DNA of 64,000 nt from Sphingomonas rhizophila (GTDB lineage: Bacteria > Pseudomonadota > Alphaproteobacteria > Sphingomonadales > Sphingomonadaceae), in the NCBI RefSeq assembly GCF_014396585.1, contig NZ_CP060717.1, forward strand, positions 248,001-312,000, given 5' to 3'. The notes beneath the pieces were generated by a model, which was not told the DNA's origin, did not search any database, and saw nothing but the letters and a program-made list of their open reading frames with translations. A program made the position numbers and the translations under genes. Each line of letters starts with the position of its first letter. Positions within the stretch are counted from its first letter, which is position 1. Positions 42,280 to 51,675 of this stretch are shown piece after piece.

Positions 42280-43015
42280 TCGTAAAGCTCCCGGCTGGCC
42301 GCGGCGATCACACGTCCGGCGGAGAAGTCCTCGCCGCCCCGCCAATCGCCGACATGGCCGCCGGCCCCCGGACGACCGGAACCACCGCGTCATAGTCATG
42401 GCGCTTAAGCCCGCTCTCGACGACGAGGTCGAGGTCGCCGGTCGCAATGCGCGCGTAACCCATGGCGTCGAGCCCGTAGCGAGTGACCCGCGTCCGTTCC
42501 CGGACCCGATGGAACGGGGCAGCTTCTTCACCGGAAAAAAGGAAGGGATCGGTCGTCGAAAGGCGAGCGTCGCCGAGAATTGTACAGCCACTTGTCCGCA
42601 CGGCCTCGCCGTTGCGTACGGTGGTCCCGCCGACGGCGACCAGGGTCTCGTTTAGTTGTGGAAGATCGATCATCCCCGCGACATGGCGGCCGTCCTCCAG
42701 CATCCCGACCAGCGTTGCCCAGCTGGGCAGGCCGCAAATCAGGGCGCGGGTGCCGTCGACGGGATCGAGGCTCCATTCCATGACCGCACCCTGGCGCGTC
42801 CAGCCATATTCCTCTCCCCAGATGGCGTGGTCGGGATAGGCTTGCTGGATGATGGCGCGGAGTGCTCGTTCTGCCGCCCGGTCTGCCTCGGTGACCGGGT
42901 CGTAAGCAGAACCAGCGCCCTTGTCGTCCGCGCCCAGTCCCGCTGCGATCTCCTCGGCAATGACGCTCCGCGCAGCGGATCGAAGGCGGTCGAAAAAGTC
43001 GCGGTCCACGCACAT
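42249..43015 (-). CDS. hisN: Histidinol-phosphatase, inositol-monophosphatase family (HisN), -1 frameshift near 42367
   Basis: About 255 aa after one base is restored in the C run at 42365-42369 (767 bases is 2 modulo 3). ATG 43015 follows GAGGAG. Metal-site motifs of the IMPase fold are visible: SAYDPVTEADRAAERALRAI, IWGEEYGWTR, MEWSLDPVDGTRALICGLPS and RHDYDAVVPVV. The corrected end reads GGHVGDWRGGEDFSAGRVIA. Because the HisB part of the operon lacks a phosphatase half, this enzyme likely supplies the missing step, histidinol phosphate to histidinol. It lies on the opposite strand, so it is not in the operon. An inositol-phosphatase role is the main alternative. Confidence 0.88.
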
Positions 43016-43148
43016 GCTCCTCGGGAAGGCGTGACCGTCATAGCGCAAACGCCGCCGGCTGCGAGGCGCATTTCCTTTCCGCGGCGCTAACCAAATCTCA
43101 ATCTGCGATACGCAAGGATGCAGCCCGCAAGACTGGAAGGGCGTAGGC

Positions 43149-43619
43149 ATGTTCGAAAAGATTGCGCTGCTAGCGACTCTCGGAGTCGGAGTCGCTGGCG
43201 GCTACTTCCTCCCCAGGTCGCCAGCGCCGGAGCCGGCCTCCCCAGGCACCACCGAAGTCACGCTTAGCCGGTCAGGCGATGGCCATTTCTATGCCAACGC
43301 CGAGGTCAATGGAAAATCCGTCCGCTTCCTCGTCGACACCGGCGCAAGCGCGGTTGCGCTGAGCGAAAAGGACGCCGCGGCCGTCGGAATCAAGGTCGAT
43401 CCGTCCGAATTCGAATATTTCGGCGACGGGGCGGCCGGGATGGTGCGGGGCAAGGAAGTCAGGCTGTCGAAAATGTCCGTCGACGGGATCGCCGAAGATA
43501 ATGTCGATGCGGTCGTCGTGGCGAACGGTGATGTATCGCTGCTGGGAATGCCATTCCTCAATCGCCTTGACGAAGTGATCATCCGCAGGAGCGAAATGAC
43601 TTTCCGCAAAGCCTCCTAA
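43149..43619 (+). CDS. Membrane-anchored retropepsin-like aspartic protease
   Basis: 156 aa. An N-terminal anchor or signal (IALLATLGVGVAGGYFLP) precedes a single-domain aspartic-protease fold: FYANAEVNGKSVRFLVDTGA, with the catalytic triad DTGAS near residue 63, and later SLLGMPFLNRLDEVIIR, with the hydrophobic-glycine motif of the family. It matches the TIGR02281/clan AA type common in alphaproteobacteria, which act as homodimers in the periplasm. The substrate is unknown. It faces away from hisN; a TGCG-ATA-CGCA palindrome lies about 35 bases upstream of it. Confidence 0.88.
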   Translation: MFEKIALLATLGVGVAGGYFLPRSPAPEPASPGTTEVTLSRSGDGHFYANAEVNGKSVRFLVDTGASAVALSEKDAAAVGIKVDPSEFEYFGDGAAGMVRGKEVRLSKMSVDGIAEDNVDAVVVANGDVSLLGMPFLNRLDEVIIRRSEMTFRKAS

Positions 43620-44941
43620 GCCGCCGCCGGCGCCGCCTTCCGCCGAGCCGGAACCGGTACCGACGCGGATTGCTTGCGGCTACTCGTTGCGATGCAGACC
43701 AGCATCCCCGCATTGATCGCGACGAGATAGTGGATGTGCGATAGCATGGGCACATATTCGAAATAGAAGTGGATGGTCGTTACGATGCTGGTCGCGGTCA
43801 GGCCAACCAACAACTCCGACCGTTCGCTCCAGTCGGTCCGCCGAAGGCCACGAAGTCCGATCAGCAAGATTGAGCCAAGGAGCAGAACGTAGCCAGCAAG
43901 CCCGATGACGCCCATCTCGGCAGTGATCAGGTAATAGGCATTATGGACTGGCGCCGAGCGTTCTGAATAATTCCAGGGAACGCCGGCTCTGTCGGAATAT
44001 CCGCCGAGGTTGGCGGTCACGACATAACGGTTGGCACCGACCCCTAAAGGGTGGTCGGCAATGATCATCTGCGCAGCATGTTCGAATCTCTGTCTTTCGT
44101 CGACGCTGCTAGCTCTCGCGGCTTCCGGGCGCCGTTCGATCGCCAGGATCATGACTGGCGCGCTGACCGCAATGAGCATCGCCGTGATAGCAGCGGCGGT
44201 CGCTTTTCGACCCGTCCCCTTGTGCCATATCGAAAGAAACAAGGTGATCACGAGCCCCGCCCCGAACAGCCCGATGGTGGCGCGCGAACCTCCGGCAAAA
44301 ACGACAACGACCTCGCTCAGAAGAATGACCAAGGCAGTCTTCGTGCGCCGTTTTGCAATTAAGAGCGCAAAGGCCGGGAACACGATAAACATCGTCAGCA
44401 TGCCGAGTTGATTTTGGTGTCCAAAGCTTCCGCCCGCCTGGATGTCCCCGCCAAGAAATTGCGTGAGCGTCAGATACGCCTCATAGATCATCCCGGCCGC
44501 GTAACCGGCAAGAATACGGAAAGGAAATTCGGGCGAAGCACTCGAGGCGCGCAGGATTGCCACAAACATCAGGCACGAGCGCGCGAATTGCCAGATGTAG
44601 AAGATACTTGGAGTCGCGTCGGCGGCCGCAATGCTTGAAAGAAAGAAACTCGCCGCGATGATGGCGACGGCGACCTTGAGACGAACGGGTGACGGAACAG
44701 CCTTGGTGGCGCCTATTATTGCAATCGCCAGGGCGTCTACGAACGAAACCTCCAGACCTTTCACCGTCCCCGTCCATGCGGGCCAGGAGATCGGGGCTAC
44801 GTAGAGATGTAGCGGATAGGTAATGAACGGGCTGAGCCCGATGACCACGCCGGCCCAAAGCAGGCGCTGTGGGCGATCCTTCAACGCATTCATCAGGACC
44901 GGAGTCATGATGAGCAGGGCAAGAAGAAAAATCCATTTCAC
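43616..44941 (-). CDS. O-antigen ligase/polymerase family membrane protein (Wzy-like)
   Basis: 441 aa from GTG 44941 (VKWIFLLALLIMTPVLMNAL); upstream extension of the frame is Arg-rich and rejected. About 10-12 membrane helices, with the Wzy_C-type block from VILLSEVVVVFAGGSRATIG to LIVTLFL-like helices, a large periplasmic loop containing MIIADHPLGVGANRYV and SAPVHNAYYLITAEMGVIGL, then more helices. These are typical of O-antigen ligases and Wzy polymerases. Near a flippase and several transferases it is best read as the polymerase of the exopolysaccharide. Ligase function cannot be excluded. Its stop overlaps the end of the protease gene. Confidence 0.82.
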   Translation of the reverse strand: MKWIFLLALLIMTPVLMNALKDRPQRLLWAGVVIGLSPFITYPLHLYVAPISWPAWTGTVKGLEVSFVDALAIAIIGATKAVPSPVRLKVAVAIIAASFFLSSIAAADATPSIFYIWQFARSCLMFVAILRASSASPEFPFRILAGYAAGMIYEAYLTLTQFLGGDIQAGGSFGHQNQLGMLTMFIVFPAFALLIAKRRTKTALVILLSEVVVVFAGGSRATIGLFGAGLVITLFLSIWHKGTGRKATAAAITAMLIAVSAPVMILAIERRPEAARASSVDERQRFEHAAQMIIADHPLGVGANRYVVTANLGGYSDRAGVPWNYSERSAPVHNAYYLITAEMGVIGLAGYVLLLGSILLIGLRGLRRTDWSERSELLVGLTATSIVTTIHFYFEYVPMLSHIHYLVAINAGMLVCIATSSRKQSASVPVPARRKAAPAAA

Positions 44942-45015
44942 GTCGAACGATACCTGTCTTGGCCAATGCGGTCCTGCGCTCGGTGAGATGAATCGAAACC
45001 GTAGACTTCGTCCAC

Positions 45016-46110
45016 CTATTTCGACCGTCCGTTGGAATCGATGATCTCTGCGAAGAAGTCGCGGTACTTGGCGGCGATCACCGGCCAGCCGAATGCCTTC
45101 GCTCTTTCGACGCGCCCCGCGACAAGATCGCCGCCGTCGGCCAGCGCGCGAGTGAGTTGGGATACAATCCCTTCGATGGAATGAGGAGCGTAATAAGCCT
45201 GGTCTCCGAGGATCCACCGCGTCCGTGGCAGGTCGTAAACCACCGACGGAACGCCGCAGGCGAGCGCCTCGACGAAGACGTTGCCGAAGGATTCGTCGCG
45301 GGAAAGATGGAGAAATGCGTCGACCGATCGGTAGAGCGCCGGCATGTCGTCGGCATCGACCGAAATTCGCCGGTAGCGGCTTGGAAGGAGCTCGGCGGCC
45401 AGTGCTTCGATGTCGTTGCGCAAGGGGCCATCGCCGGCAACGACCAGAGTCGCATCGTCCAGGGCCGCCACTGCGCGAACACCGTCGGCGACATTCTTGC
45501 TCGGGATGAGCGCGCTCACCATCAGCACAATCTTTCCGGGCGGGAGGCCGAGCCTCTCGCGCTCAGGCGGACCCGGCCTGAAGCGGGTCAAGTCGGCACC
45601 GTTGGGAACCAGTGAGGTGCGATATTTGTCCCGGTTTCGTTCCTGATAATCGGGATTGATGCACACGAGGCCGTCGCAGTCGAACAGGCGATACTCCGCA
45701 TCACGCGAATAGGCAGGCCAGTCGCCGTTCTGCGTGATGAACACGTGCGGCGGGCGCCCACCTCGAAGTGAACGGCGGCGCAGGACGAAATTGGTAAAGG
45801 GAAAGGCGCAGGTCGCCGTGATGTCGAAATCGCCCGGCCGGTACCGTGCCAGAAGGCCCGGGGCGAAGCTGGCTTCCTCCCACCCCGTTTCGCTACGGAG
45901 AAAAGGGAGCTTGGGGAGCCACTCCAGCCGTTCCCGCGGAATGCTCGGTACCTTAATGAAATTGTAGGGGCGATCGGGCAGGGCGGGGCCGGAACCGAAC
46001 AGCGTGACCTCGTCGCCGCGCCGGGCCAGTTCGGACGCCACGGCGATAAAGGCGACTTCGGCGCCACGATGGACACGATGAAGGCCGGGAAGGGCGAAGG
46101 CGATCCTCAC
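45016..46110 (-). CDS. Glycosyltransferase, GT4 family
   Basis: 364 aa, MRIAFALPGLHRVHRGAEVA at the start. The GT-B pattern is complete: central SLVPNGADLTRFRPG, then KIVLMVSALIPSKNVADGVR, TLVVAGDGPLRNDIEALAAE, and the donor block SRDESFGNVFVEALACGVPS with the E-x7-E motif. It is transcribed with the polymerase gene 74 bases downstream on the minus strand and is divergent from the flippase, 53 bases away. It should add one sugar of the exopolysaccharide repeat. The donor is unknown. Confidence 0.9.
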   Translation of the reverse strand: MRIAFALPGLHRVHRGAEVAFIAVASELARRGDEVTLFGSGPALPDRPYNFIKVPSIPRERLEWLPKLPFLRSETGWEEASFAPGLLARYRPGDFDITATCAFPFTNFVLRRRSLRGGRPPHVFITQNGDWPAYSRDAEYRLFDCDGLVCINPDYQERNRDKYRTSLVPNGADLTRFRPGPPERERLGLPPGKIVLMVSALIPSKNVADGVRAVAALDDATLVVAGDGPLRNDIEALAAELLPSRYRRISVDADDMPALYRSVDAFLHLSRDESFGNVFVEALACGVPSVVYDLPRTRWILGDQAYYAPHSIEGIVSQLTRALADGGDLVAGRVERAKAFGWPVIAAKYRDFFAEIIDSNGRSK

Positions 46111-46163
46111 TTGAATAGCTCTACGGGTCCGGTTCTAAGAAGGCGACAGGGAATCATGGTGAA

Positions 46164-47588
46164 TTGCGCGGAGCGGCCGCGAACGATCGTCCCCAAAGAC
46201 TGAAGGCTGCTCACCACTTGCTCCGGACAATACCCCAATCGGCGATCAAGAAGCTGGGATGGACGACGATCACCTACGGGATCGTTCAGGCCATCCGGCT
46301 GTTCACCAACGTCGTCCTCGCGCGGCTACTGGCGCCGCAGCTGTTCGGCCTGATGGTCATCGTCAATACGATCCGGACCGGCGTTGCGCTGCTCTCCGAC
46401 ATCGGCATCAACCAGAATATCGTGTCCAATCCGAAGGGAGACACCCCCGACTTCCTCGACACCGCTTGGACGCTCCAGGTGATACGAGGGGTCTTCCTCG
46501 GAACGGTCTGCTTCCTGCTATCGAGCGCGGCTGCGCAATTCTTTCGGGCTCCCGAACTTCGCTACATCCTACCGGTCGCCGCGATGTTTTTTCTGTTCGG
46601 CGGCTTTTTCTCCACCGGCCACTCGCTCCTGCAGAAGCGGATGGAGATTAAGCGACTGAGCTATTTCGAAATCGGCGATGCAACGCTCAGCCTCGTCGTG
46701 CATGTCGTGCTGGCCCTCATCACGCCGACGATTTGGGCTTTGATCCTGGGGAGCGCCATCATGGCAGCATTCAGTATGCTGCTCAGTTTCCAGATGGTGC
46801 CCGGGCTACGCCACCGCGTTCTCATTCACCGCGAAAGTGCCCGCGAACTGATTCATTTCGGCAAATGGATTCTTTTCTCTTCGCTAATCTGGTTTGCTTC
46901 GATGAATTTTGACCGGCTTTATCTTGCCCGAGAAATTCCGCTCGCCTTGCTTGGCGTTTTTGGGATCGCGCGGACCTTGGCCGATACCGTAACGCAAGTT
47001 GCCGGTCGTGGCGGCAGCCTCCTCATTTTCCCGATGGTGTCCGCAATGCAGGCAGACGGCGCGGACGTTCGCCGCCGTCTTCGGCAATCGCGGCGGACGC
47101 TGCTGCTTCTCGCCGCGCCTGGCCTGGCGTTGTTCCTTTCGCTGTCCGACCTTGTCATCCGCCTGCTGTATGACCATCGCTATCAGGAGGCGGGCGTCCT
47201 GCTGCCAATCCTCCTGCTGGGCGTCTGGTTCGCCATCCTCAGCACAGTCAACGAGTCAATCCTGCTCGGCCTGCGCAAGCCAGCGACGACGGCATTCGCC
47301 AACCTTGCCAAGCTGCTGGTATACATCGTGGGCGTGCCGATAGCGTTCCACGCCTACGGCATTGTCGGCGCAGTCGCCTTCTTCAGTCTGGGCGAGGTCG
47401 CGAAATATGCAACGCTCTGGATCATTGGCCGCCGGCAGCATGTCGGCTTCATTCGCGACGACGTGTTATTGACCGGGCTGTTCCTGCTAGCGGCAGTCCT
47501 GTTCCGCGAAGTTGCCCATGTGATCGGCCTGACGGGTACGATCGCCGAGCTTTTCCCTTGGGTTCGGTTGCCCGGGGCCCTGTCATGA
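46164..47588 (+). CDS. Lipid-linked repeat-unit flippase (Wzx family)
   Basis: 474 aa if TTG 46164 is used; the N-terminal start is uncertain because the only ATG nearby (46156) is in another frame, and TTG 46219 is also possible. The polysaccharide-flippase core starts at KKLGWTTITYGIVQAIRLFT and continues LARLLAPQLFGLMVIVNTIR, SDIGINQNIV, and about 12-14 helices. The late helices include LILLGVWFAILS-like text and VGAVAFFSLGEVAKYATLWI. It moves undecaprenyl-linked repeat units across the inner membrane. Its stop overlaps the following transferase (ATGA), starting a plus-strand operon of five genes. Confidence 0.88.
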   Translation: MRGAAANDRPQRLKAAHHLLRTIPQSAIKKLGWTTITYGIVQAIRLFTNVVLARLLAPQLFGLMVIVNTIRTGVALLSDIGINQNIVSNPKGDTPDFLDTAWTLQVIRGVFLGTVCFLLSSAAAQFFRAPELRYILPVAAMFFLFGGFFSTGHSLLQKRMEIKRLSYFEIGDATLSLVVHVVLALITPTIWALILGSAIMAAFSMLLSFQMVPGLRHRVLIHRESARELIHFGKWILFSSLIWFASMNFDRLYLAREIPLALLGVFGIARTLADTVTQVAGRGGSLLIFPMVSAMQADGADVRRRLRQSRRTLLLLAAPGLALFLSLSDLVIRLLYDHRYQEAGVLLPILLLGVWFAILSTVNESILLGLRKPATTAFANLAKLLVYIVGVPIAFHAYGIVGAVAFFSLGEVAKYATLWIIGRRQHVGFIRDDVLLTGLFLLAAVLFREVAHVIGLTGTIAELFPWVRLPGALS

Positions 47589-48595
47589 GCATCGCCAAGG
47601 ACAGGCAAGCGGCGCAGGCGCACAAGCTCGGCATCGTTGTGATCGGGCGCAACGAGGGCGAGCGTCTGGCCCGCTGCCTGAAATCACTGGCACCGCTCGA
47701 TGTGCCTATCGTCTACGCGGATTCCAGCTCGACCGACGATAGCGTGTCTCTGGCACGCGCGGCCGGCGTCACGGTGGTCCAATTGTCGGCGCGAGAGGTT
47801 CCGCTCAATGCGGCGCGCGGACGCAACGCCGGCTTCGAGGCCTTGCAGCGCCAAATGCCCGACGTCGCGTTCGTCCAGTTCATCGACGGTGACTGCCTAA
47901 TCGAGGAAGGGTGGATCTCGACCGGGCTGGACCACCTTAGCGCCAATCCGAAAAGCGCAGTTGCATGCGGCCGCCGGCGAGAAGCGCAGCCCGACGCCTC
48001 TTTCTACAACCGACTGGCTGACGAGGAATGGGCGACACCGGTCGGGCGTGCGCAGGAATGTGGCGGCGATTCGATCATGCGGGTCGCGGCGCTCGATGAG
48101 GTTGGGCTGTTCGACCCCGGACTGACCGCCGGCGAAGAGCCTGAACTGTGCAGCCGGCTGCGCGGTGCGGGCTGGGAAATCTGGCGGCTCGATGCGGCGA
48201 TGACCGTCCACGACATGGCGATGTTCCGGATCGGCCAGTGGTTTCGCCGCGCCCGGCGCAGCGGCTATGGCTACGCCCAGGCTTATCGGCGAACGCGCCG
48301 CTCAAACAGGCCATTGTACGGCGTTCAGCTGCGAAGCGCGGTCCTCTGGGCGGCATTACTGCCGGCGGCAACCATCATCCTCACGCTGGTCAGCGGTCGG
48401 ATCGGCGCGTTGCTTCCCTTGCCGATCATCTATCTCATGCAGATCGCCCGGATGGCCGCGCATCGTGGCATTGGGTCGTTCGACTCTTGGCGCTATGCTG
48501 CGTTGATGTTGCTCTCCAAAGGGCCGGAATTGGTCGGTGCGATCGAGGGATTCGCCGGGGAAGCACGTCGAAAGCAGAGTGGGCAAGGGTCGTGA
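47585..48595 (+). CDS. Glycosyltransferase, GT2 family, with C-terminal membrane segments
   Basis: 336 aa. A GT-A core is visible: KLGIVVIGRNEGERLARCLK, VYADSSSTDDSVSLARAAGV, LNAARGRNAGFEAL, the DxD-like FVQFIDGDCLIEEGW, and GLFDPGLTAGEEPELCSRLR with the ED acceptor region. After residue ~240 there are one or two hydrophobic stretches (SAVLWAALLPAATIILTLVS, GALLPLPIIYLMQIARMA). It should transfer a sugar to the lipid-linked chain on the cytoplasmic face. It overlaps both neighbours by four bases. Confidence 0.9.
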   Translation: MSIAKDRQAAQAHKLGIVVIGRNEGERLARCLKSLAPLDVPIVYADSSSTDDSVSLARAAGVTVVQLSAREVPLNAARGRNAGFEALQRQMPDVAFVQFIDGDCLIEEGWISTGLDHLSANPKSAVACGRRREAQPDASFYNRLADEEWATPVGRAQECGGDSIMRVAALDEVGLFDPGLTAGEEPELCSRLRGAGWEIWRLDAAMTVHDMAMFRIGQWFRRARRSGYGYAQAYRRTRRSNRPLYGVQLRSAVLWAALLPAATIILTLVSGRIGALLPLPIIYLMQIARMAAHRGIGSFDSWRYAALMLLSKGPELVGAIEGFAGEARRKQSGQGS

Positions 48596-49935
48596 CTGAG
48601 GGGGAATCGAAGGTGGGCGAAGGCGCACCCATTGCCTATGTCATGACGCATTATCCGCGCGTCGCATTGACCTATATTTCAGGTGAGATTGACGCGCTGG
48701 AAGCGCGAGGTCTGGCGATCCTGCCGTTCGCGATGAACGCGCCCGGCGCCGAGGATCTCGGGTCGGACGACCTCAGGCGGCGATCGGCCAAGACAATCTA
48801 TCTCAAGTCGCAATGGCTCGCGGCCATCACCGCCTTGATCGCTCAATGGTTCCGTCATCCGATCCGCATGACCCGGCTGTGGGGGCAGGCGGTCAGTTCC
48901 GCACGCCTCGACCTCGGCCTGATGGTTCGGCGCATGGCGCACCTGGTCGAGGCTGCTCTGGTCGCGCGCGAATGCCGGCGACGCGGCGTTCGCCACCTGC
49001 ACGCGCATTTCGGTCAGGCGCCGGCGACTCTTGCCTGGTTTGCTTGTGAGATGCTGCGCCAGGATCGCCGCATCGCGGCCGGATGGAGCTTCACCATCCA
49101 CGGCTTCCAGGACTTTGTGGATGACGCCGTCGCGCGGCTGGACCTCAAGGCAGCGTCGGCCAACTTCATTGTCTGCGTTTCCGATTTCACTCGGTCACAA
49201 CTATGCCGCGTTACCCCGCCGAGCTTCTGGGATCGCTACTTCGTCGTCCGCTGTGGCATCGATCTGGCCCAATTCCCTCCCCGAAAGGATTCTCCGCGGA
49301 ACGCCAGCCCTGCGATACTAACCGTGGGCAGGCTCTCTCCGGAAAAAGGTCTTTCGATCCTCCTGCGTGCTGTCACGATCCTTCGCGATCGAGGCGTGGA
49401 AGCCAGACTTACGATAATCGGTGAGGGTTCGGAGCGCGACGCGCTGCGCAATGAAATCGAAGCTCTCGGTCTCGGAGAAAGGGCAGTCCTTGCCGGCGAG
49501 TTGCCTTCGGACAAGGTGGCACAGCATTTGCGAGACGCCGACATATTCTGTCTGCCCTCCTTCTCCGAGGGGCTTCCCATTTCAATTATGGAAGCCATGA
49601 GCGTCGGTGTCCCGGTGGTGGCGACCAACATTGCCGGCATCCCTGAACTAGCCATCAATGACCGGACTGCGCTGACAGTGCCCGCGAGTAACGCGTTACA
49701 GCTCGCAGAAGCGTTGGAACGGCTAATGACCGACAGGCAGCTGTCCGAAAGGCTGGTTGCTGCCGCCCGCCAAGAGGTTTTGCGGCGCCACGACCGTGAA
49801 ACAAATGCTGACGCGATGCTCGCTTTGTTTCGGCAATGGTCCGCCATTGACGGACAAGTCCCACGGATGAAGCGGTGGACCGCCGATATGATTGACGTTG
49901 TTCACTCCGCCGCGCTCAAGGATGCGCGCCGATGA
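48592..49935 (+). CDS. Glycosyltransferase, GT4 family (colanic acid/EPS type)
   Basis: 447 aa from GTG 48592, overlapping the GT2 stop (GTGA). The start IAYVMTHYPRVALTYISGEI resembles the WcaL/AmsK class. Then LHAHFGQAPATLAWFACEML, FTIHGFQDFVDD, FVVRCGIDLAQFPP, ILTVGRLSPEKGLSILLRAV, LTIIGEGSERDALRNEIEAL, and the donor motif SEGLPISIMEAMSVGVPVVA with E-x7-E. A ~40-residue C-terminal tail follows. It probably adds one residue of the exopolysaccharide repeat. Confidence 0.9.
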   Translation: MTEGESKVGEGAPIAYVMTHYPRVALTYISGEIDALEARGLAILPFAMNAPGAEDLGSDDLRRRSAKTIYLKSQWLAAITALIAQWFRHPIRMTRLWGQAVSSARLDLGLMVRRMAHLVEAALVARECRRRGVRHLHAHFGQAPATLAWFACEMLRQDRRIAAGWSFTIHGFQDFVDDAVARLDLKAASANFIVCVSDFTRSQLCRVTPPSFWDRYFVVRCGIDLAQFPPRKDSPRNASPAILTVGRLSPEKGLSILLRAVTILRDRGVEARLTIIGEGSERDALRNEIEALGLGERAVLAGELPSDKVAQHLRDADIFCLPSFSEGLPISIMEAMSVGVPVVATNIAGIPELAINDRTALTVPASNALQLAEALERLMTDRQLSERLVAAARQEVLRRHDRETNADAMLALFRQWSAIDGQVPRMKRWTADMIDVVHSAALKDARR

Positions 49936-50944
49936 AGGTGCTGGTGACCGGCGCCGGCGGTTTCCTCGGGCAGGCGGTCGTTCGTGCCTGCACGGCGGCC
50001 GGGCACGAGGTCGTGGCCATGATCCGTCCGATGGGGCGCGATCCCTTTGCTGCACCAGTGACGGTCGTTCGCGGCGACCTCCGGCAGGTCGGTCCGTGGC
50101 GCACACAGCTTGATGGGGTCGAGGCGGTGATTCACTGCGCGGCTGCTACTGGTGGGACCTGGCGACGCAGTTCGCAGGGACCGTCGCCGCAACGGAAAAC
50201 CTGCTTGCGGTGATACCCGCGACGGTGAAGCGTTTCGTCCACATCAGCAGCTTTTCGGTTTACGACTTTCGCGCGCTTGGCTTCGGTTCGACGTTGGACG
50301 AGCGCTCACCACCGGAGGCGCGGCCGGAGCAGCGCGATGCCTACACCTGGACGAAGATTGCCCAGGAACGGCTGGTTGCTGACCATTGCTCGGAGCGCGG
50401 CCTGTCACTGGCAGTGATCCGCCCCGGCGCGATCTACGGTCCGGGAAAGGATTGGGACTTCGGTCGTGCCCTGCGGATTGGGCCGTTCGACCTCATCCTC
50501 GCGCCGTTTAGTTCGATGCGGCTGACCCACGTCGAAAATTGCGCGGCGGCGATCGTGCGCGCACTCGATGCACCGATCGATGGCGTGTTCAATATCGTCG
50601 ACGCGCAGGCGCCGAGCTATGGCGCTTATCATCGCCATTGCCGGCGTGCCGGCGCGCCGGCGGGGTTCGGCATTTATGTCCCGTGGCTTCTCGTCGCACT
50701 GGGCGGGCTATCGATCCGCGCCGTGAACCGATTGTTCTGCAAGGGCCGCGCCCGGCTTCCCGAACTGTTCGATTATCCGCGCCAGGTCGCGCGCTGGAAG
50801 CCGCTTCGCTACAGCAACAGAAGGGCGCGTGAGCAGCTTGGCTGGACGCCCGCTGTCGATCTTGACGCGGGGATTGCCGGGATGATCGGGATCCGACAGC
50901 CTGACCCGGCCGCCATCACTGCCGCAAAAACGACGACGCCATGA
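49932..50944 (+). CDS. NAD-dependent epimerase/dehydratase (SDR), -1 frameshift near 50155
   Basis: About 337 aa after one base is restored in the G run at 50154-50156 (1013 bases is 2 modulo 3). The Rossmann motif MKVLVTGAGGFLGQAVVRAC opens the protein. After the break come GDLATQFAGTVAATENLLAV, VKRFVHISSFSVYDF, the YxxxK catalytic pair in AYTWTKIAQERL, and VIRPGAIYGPGKDWDFG. The C-terminal part has a hydrophobic patch IYVPWLLVALGGLSIRAVNR. It likely epimerises or dehydrates an NDP-sugar for the exopolysaccharide; the exact sugar is unclear. It is flanked by overlapping transferase genes. Confidence 0.87.
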
Positions 50945-51675
50945 CGCCCTTCGCCGCCTTCGACCGGATCAGGATTATCAACCTTGCCAGCCGGCCCGAC
51001 CGCCGCCGCGAGATGCAAGGGGAACTGGCGCGAGTCGGCCTCGGCGACGACCCGCGGGTCGGCTTCTTCGACGCCGTCGCCTCGGACTCGGCGTCGCCGT
51101 GGCGCGCCAAGGGAGAGCGCGGCGTGTTCCTCAGTCACCTCGCAATCCTTCAGGAGGCCGCGAAATCCGGGGAAAGCGTCCTGATCCTCGAGGACGATGC
51201 CGACTTCACTCCCGCATTGGCGGACCTCCACGTCGATCCGGGCACCCAGATTTTCTACGGCGGGTATGACGCGACCTCGCCTGGCCCGCTCGTCGACAGC
51301 GACATCGTCGGCGCGCATTGCATGGGCTTCAGCCGCGACATCGTGCCGCTGCTCGTAGCCTTCCTGGAACCCTTGCAGGCGCACCATTCGCCTCCGCCAA
51401 TCGACGGCGCTTACGTCTGGTATCGCCGCGCCCACCCGGAAACCCGCACGCAGTTCGCCGAACCCGTCGTGGCCGTTCAGCGCCCGTCGCGATCGGACAT
51501 CGCCCACCCCAAGCAGATCGATCGCATCCCGGTCCTTCGCGCGCTGGCGCCGGTCGCGCGGCGGGCCAAGCGCTCGATCCTTCGCGGCGAGATCAGCTTC
51601 GGGCTACGCGAGGCGATCATGCTGGCGGCAGCGGGCGTCGCGATCGCGGTCGCAGTCGCGCTGCACCACCTTTAG
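50941..51675 (+). CDS. Glycosyltransferase family 25 protein
   Basis: 244 aa, ATG 50941 overlapping the epimerase stop. GT25 features: FDRIRIINLASRPDRRREMQ at the start, RVGFFDAVA, RGVFLSHLAILQEAAKSGES and VLILEDDADF with the EDD motif, then FYGGYDATSPGPL, VGAHCMGFSRDIVPLL and PPIDGAYVWYRRAHPE. A hydrophobic helix ends the protein (AIMLAAAGVAIAVAVALHHL), so it may be tail-anchored. Members add hexoses to lipooligosaccharide or glycans. It is the last gene of this plus-strand operon and overlaps the convergent GT2 gene by four bases. Confidence 0.88.
   Translation: MTPFAAFDRIRIINLASRPDRRREMQGELARVGLGDDPRVGFFDAVASDSASPWRAKGERGVFLSHLAILQEAAKSGESVLILEDDADFTPALADLHVDPGTQIFYGGYDATSPGPLVDSDIVGAHCMGFSRDIVPLLVAFLEPLQAHHSPPPIDGAYVWYRRAHPETRTQFAEPVVAVQRPSRSDIAHPKQIDRIPVLRALAPVARRAKRSILRGEISFGLREAIMLAAAGVAIAVAVALHHL

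Noticed and set aside
46156-46203. A 15-codon frame from ATG 46156 just before the flippase
   Set aside because: Too short and in another frame; it most likely only reflects uncertainty about the flippase start.
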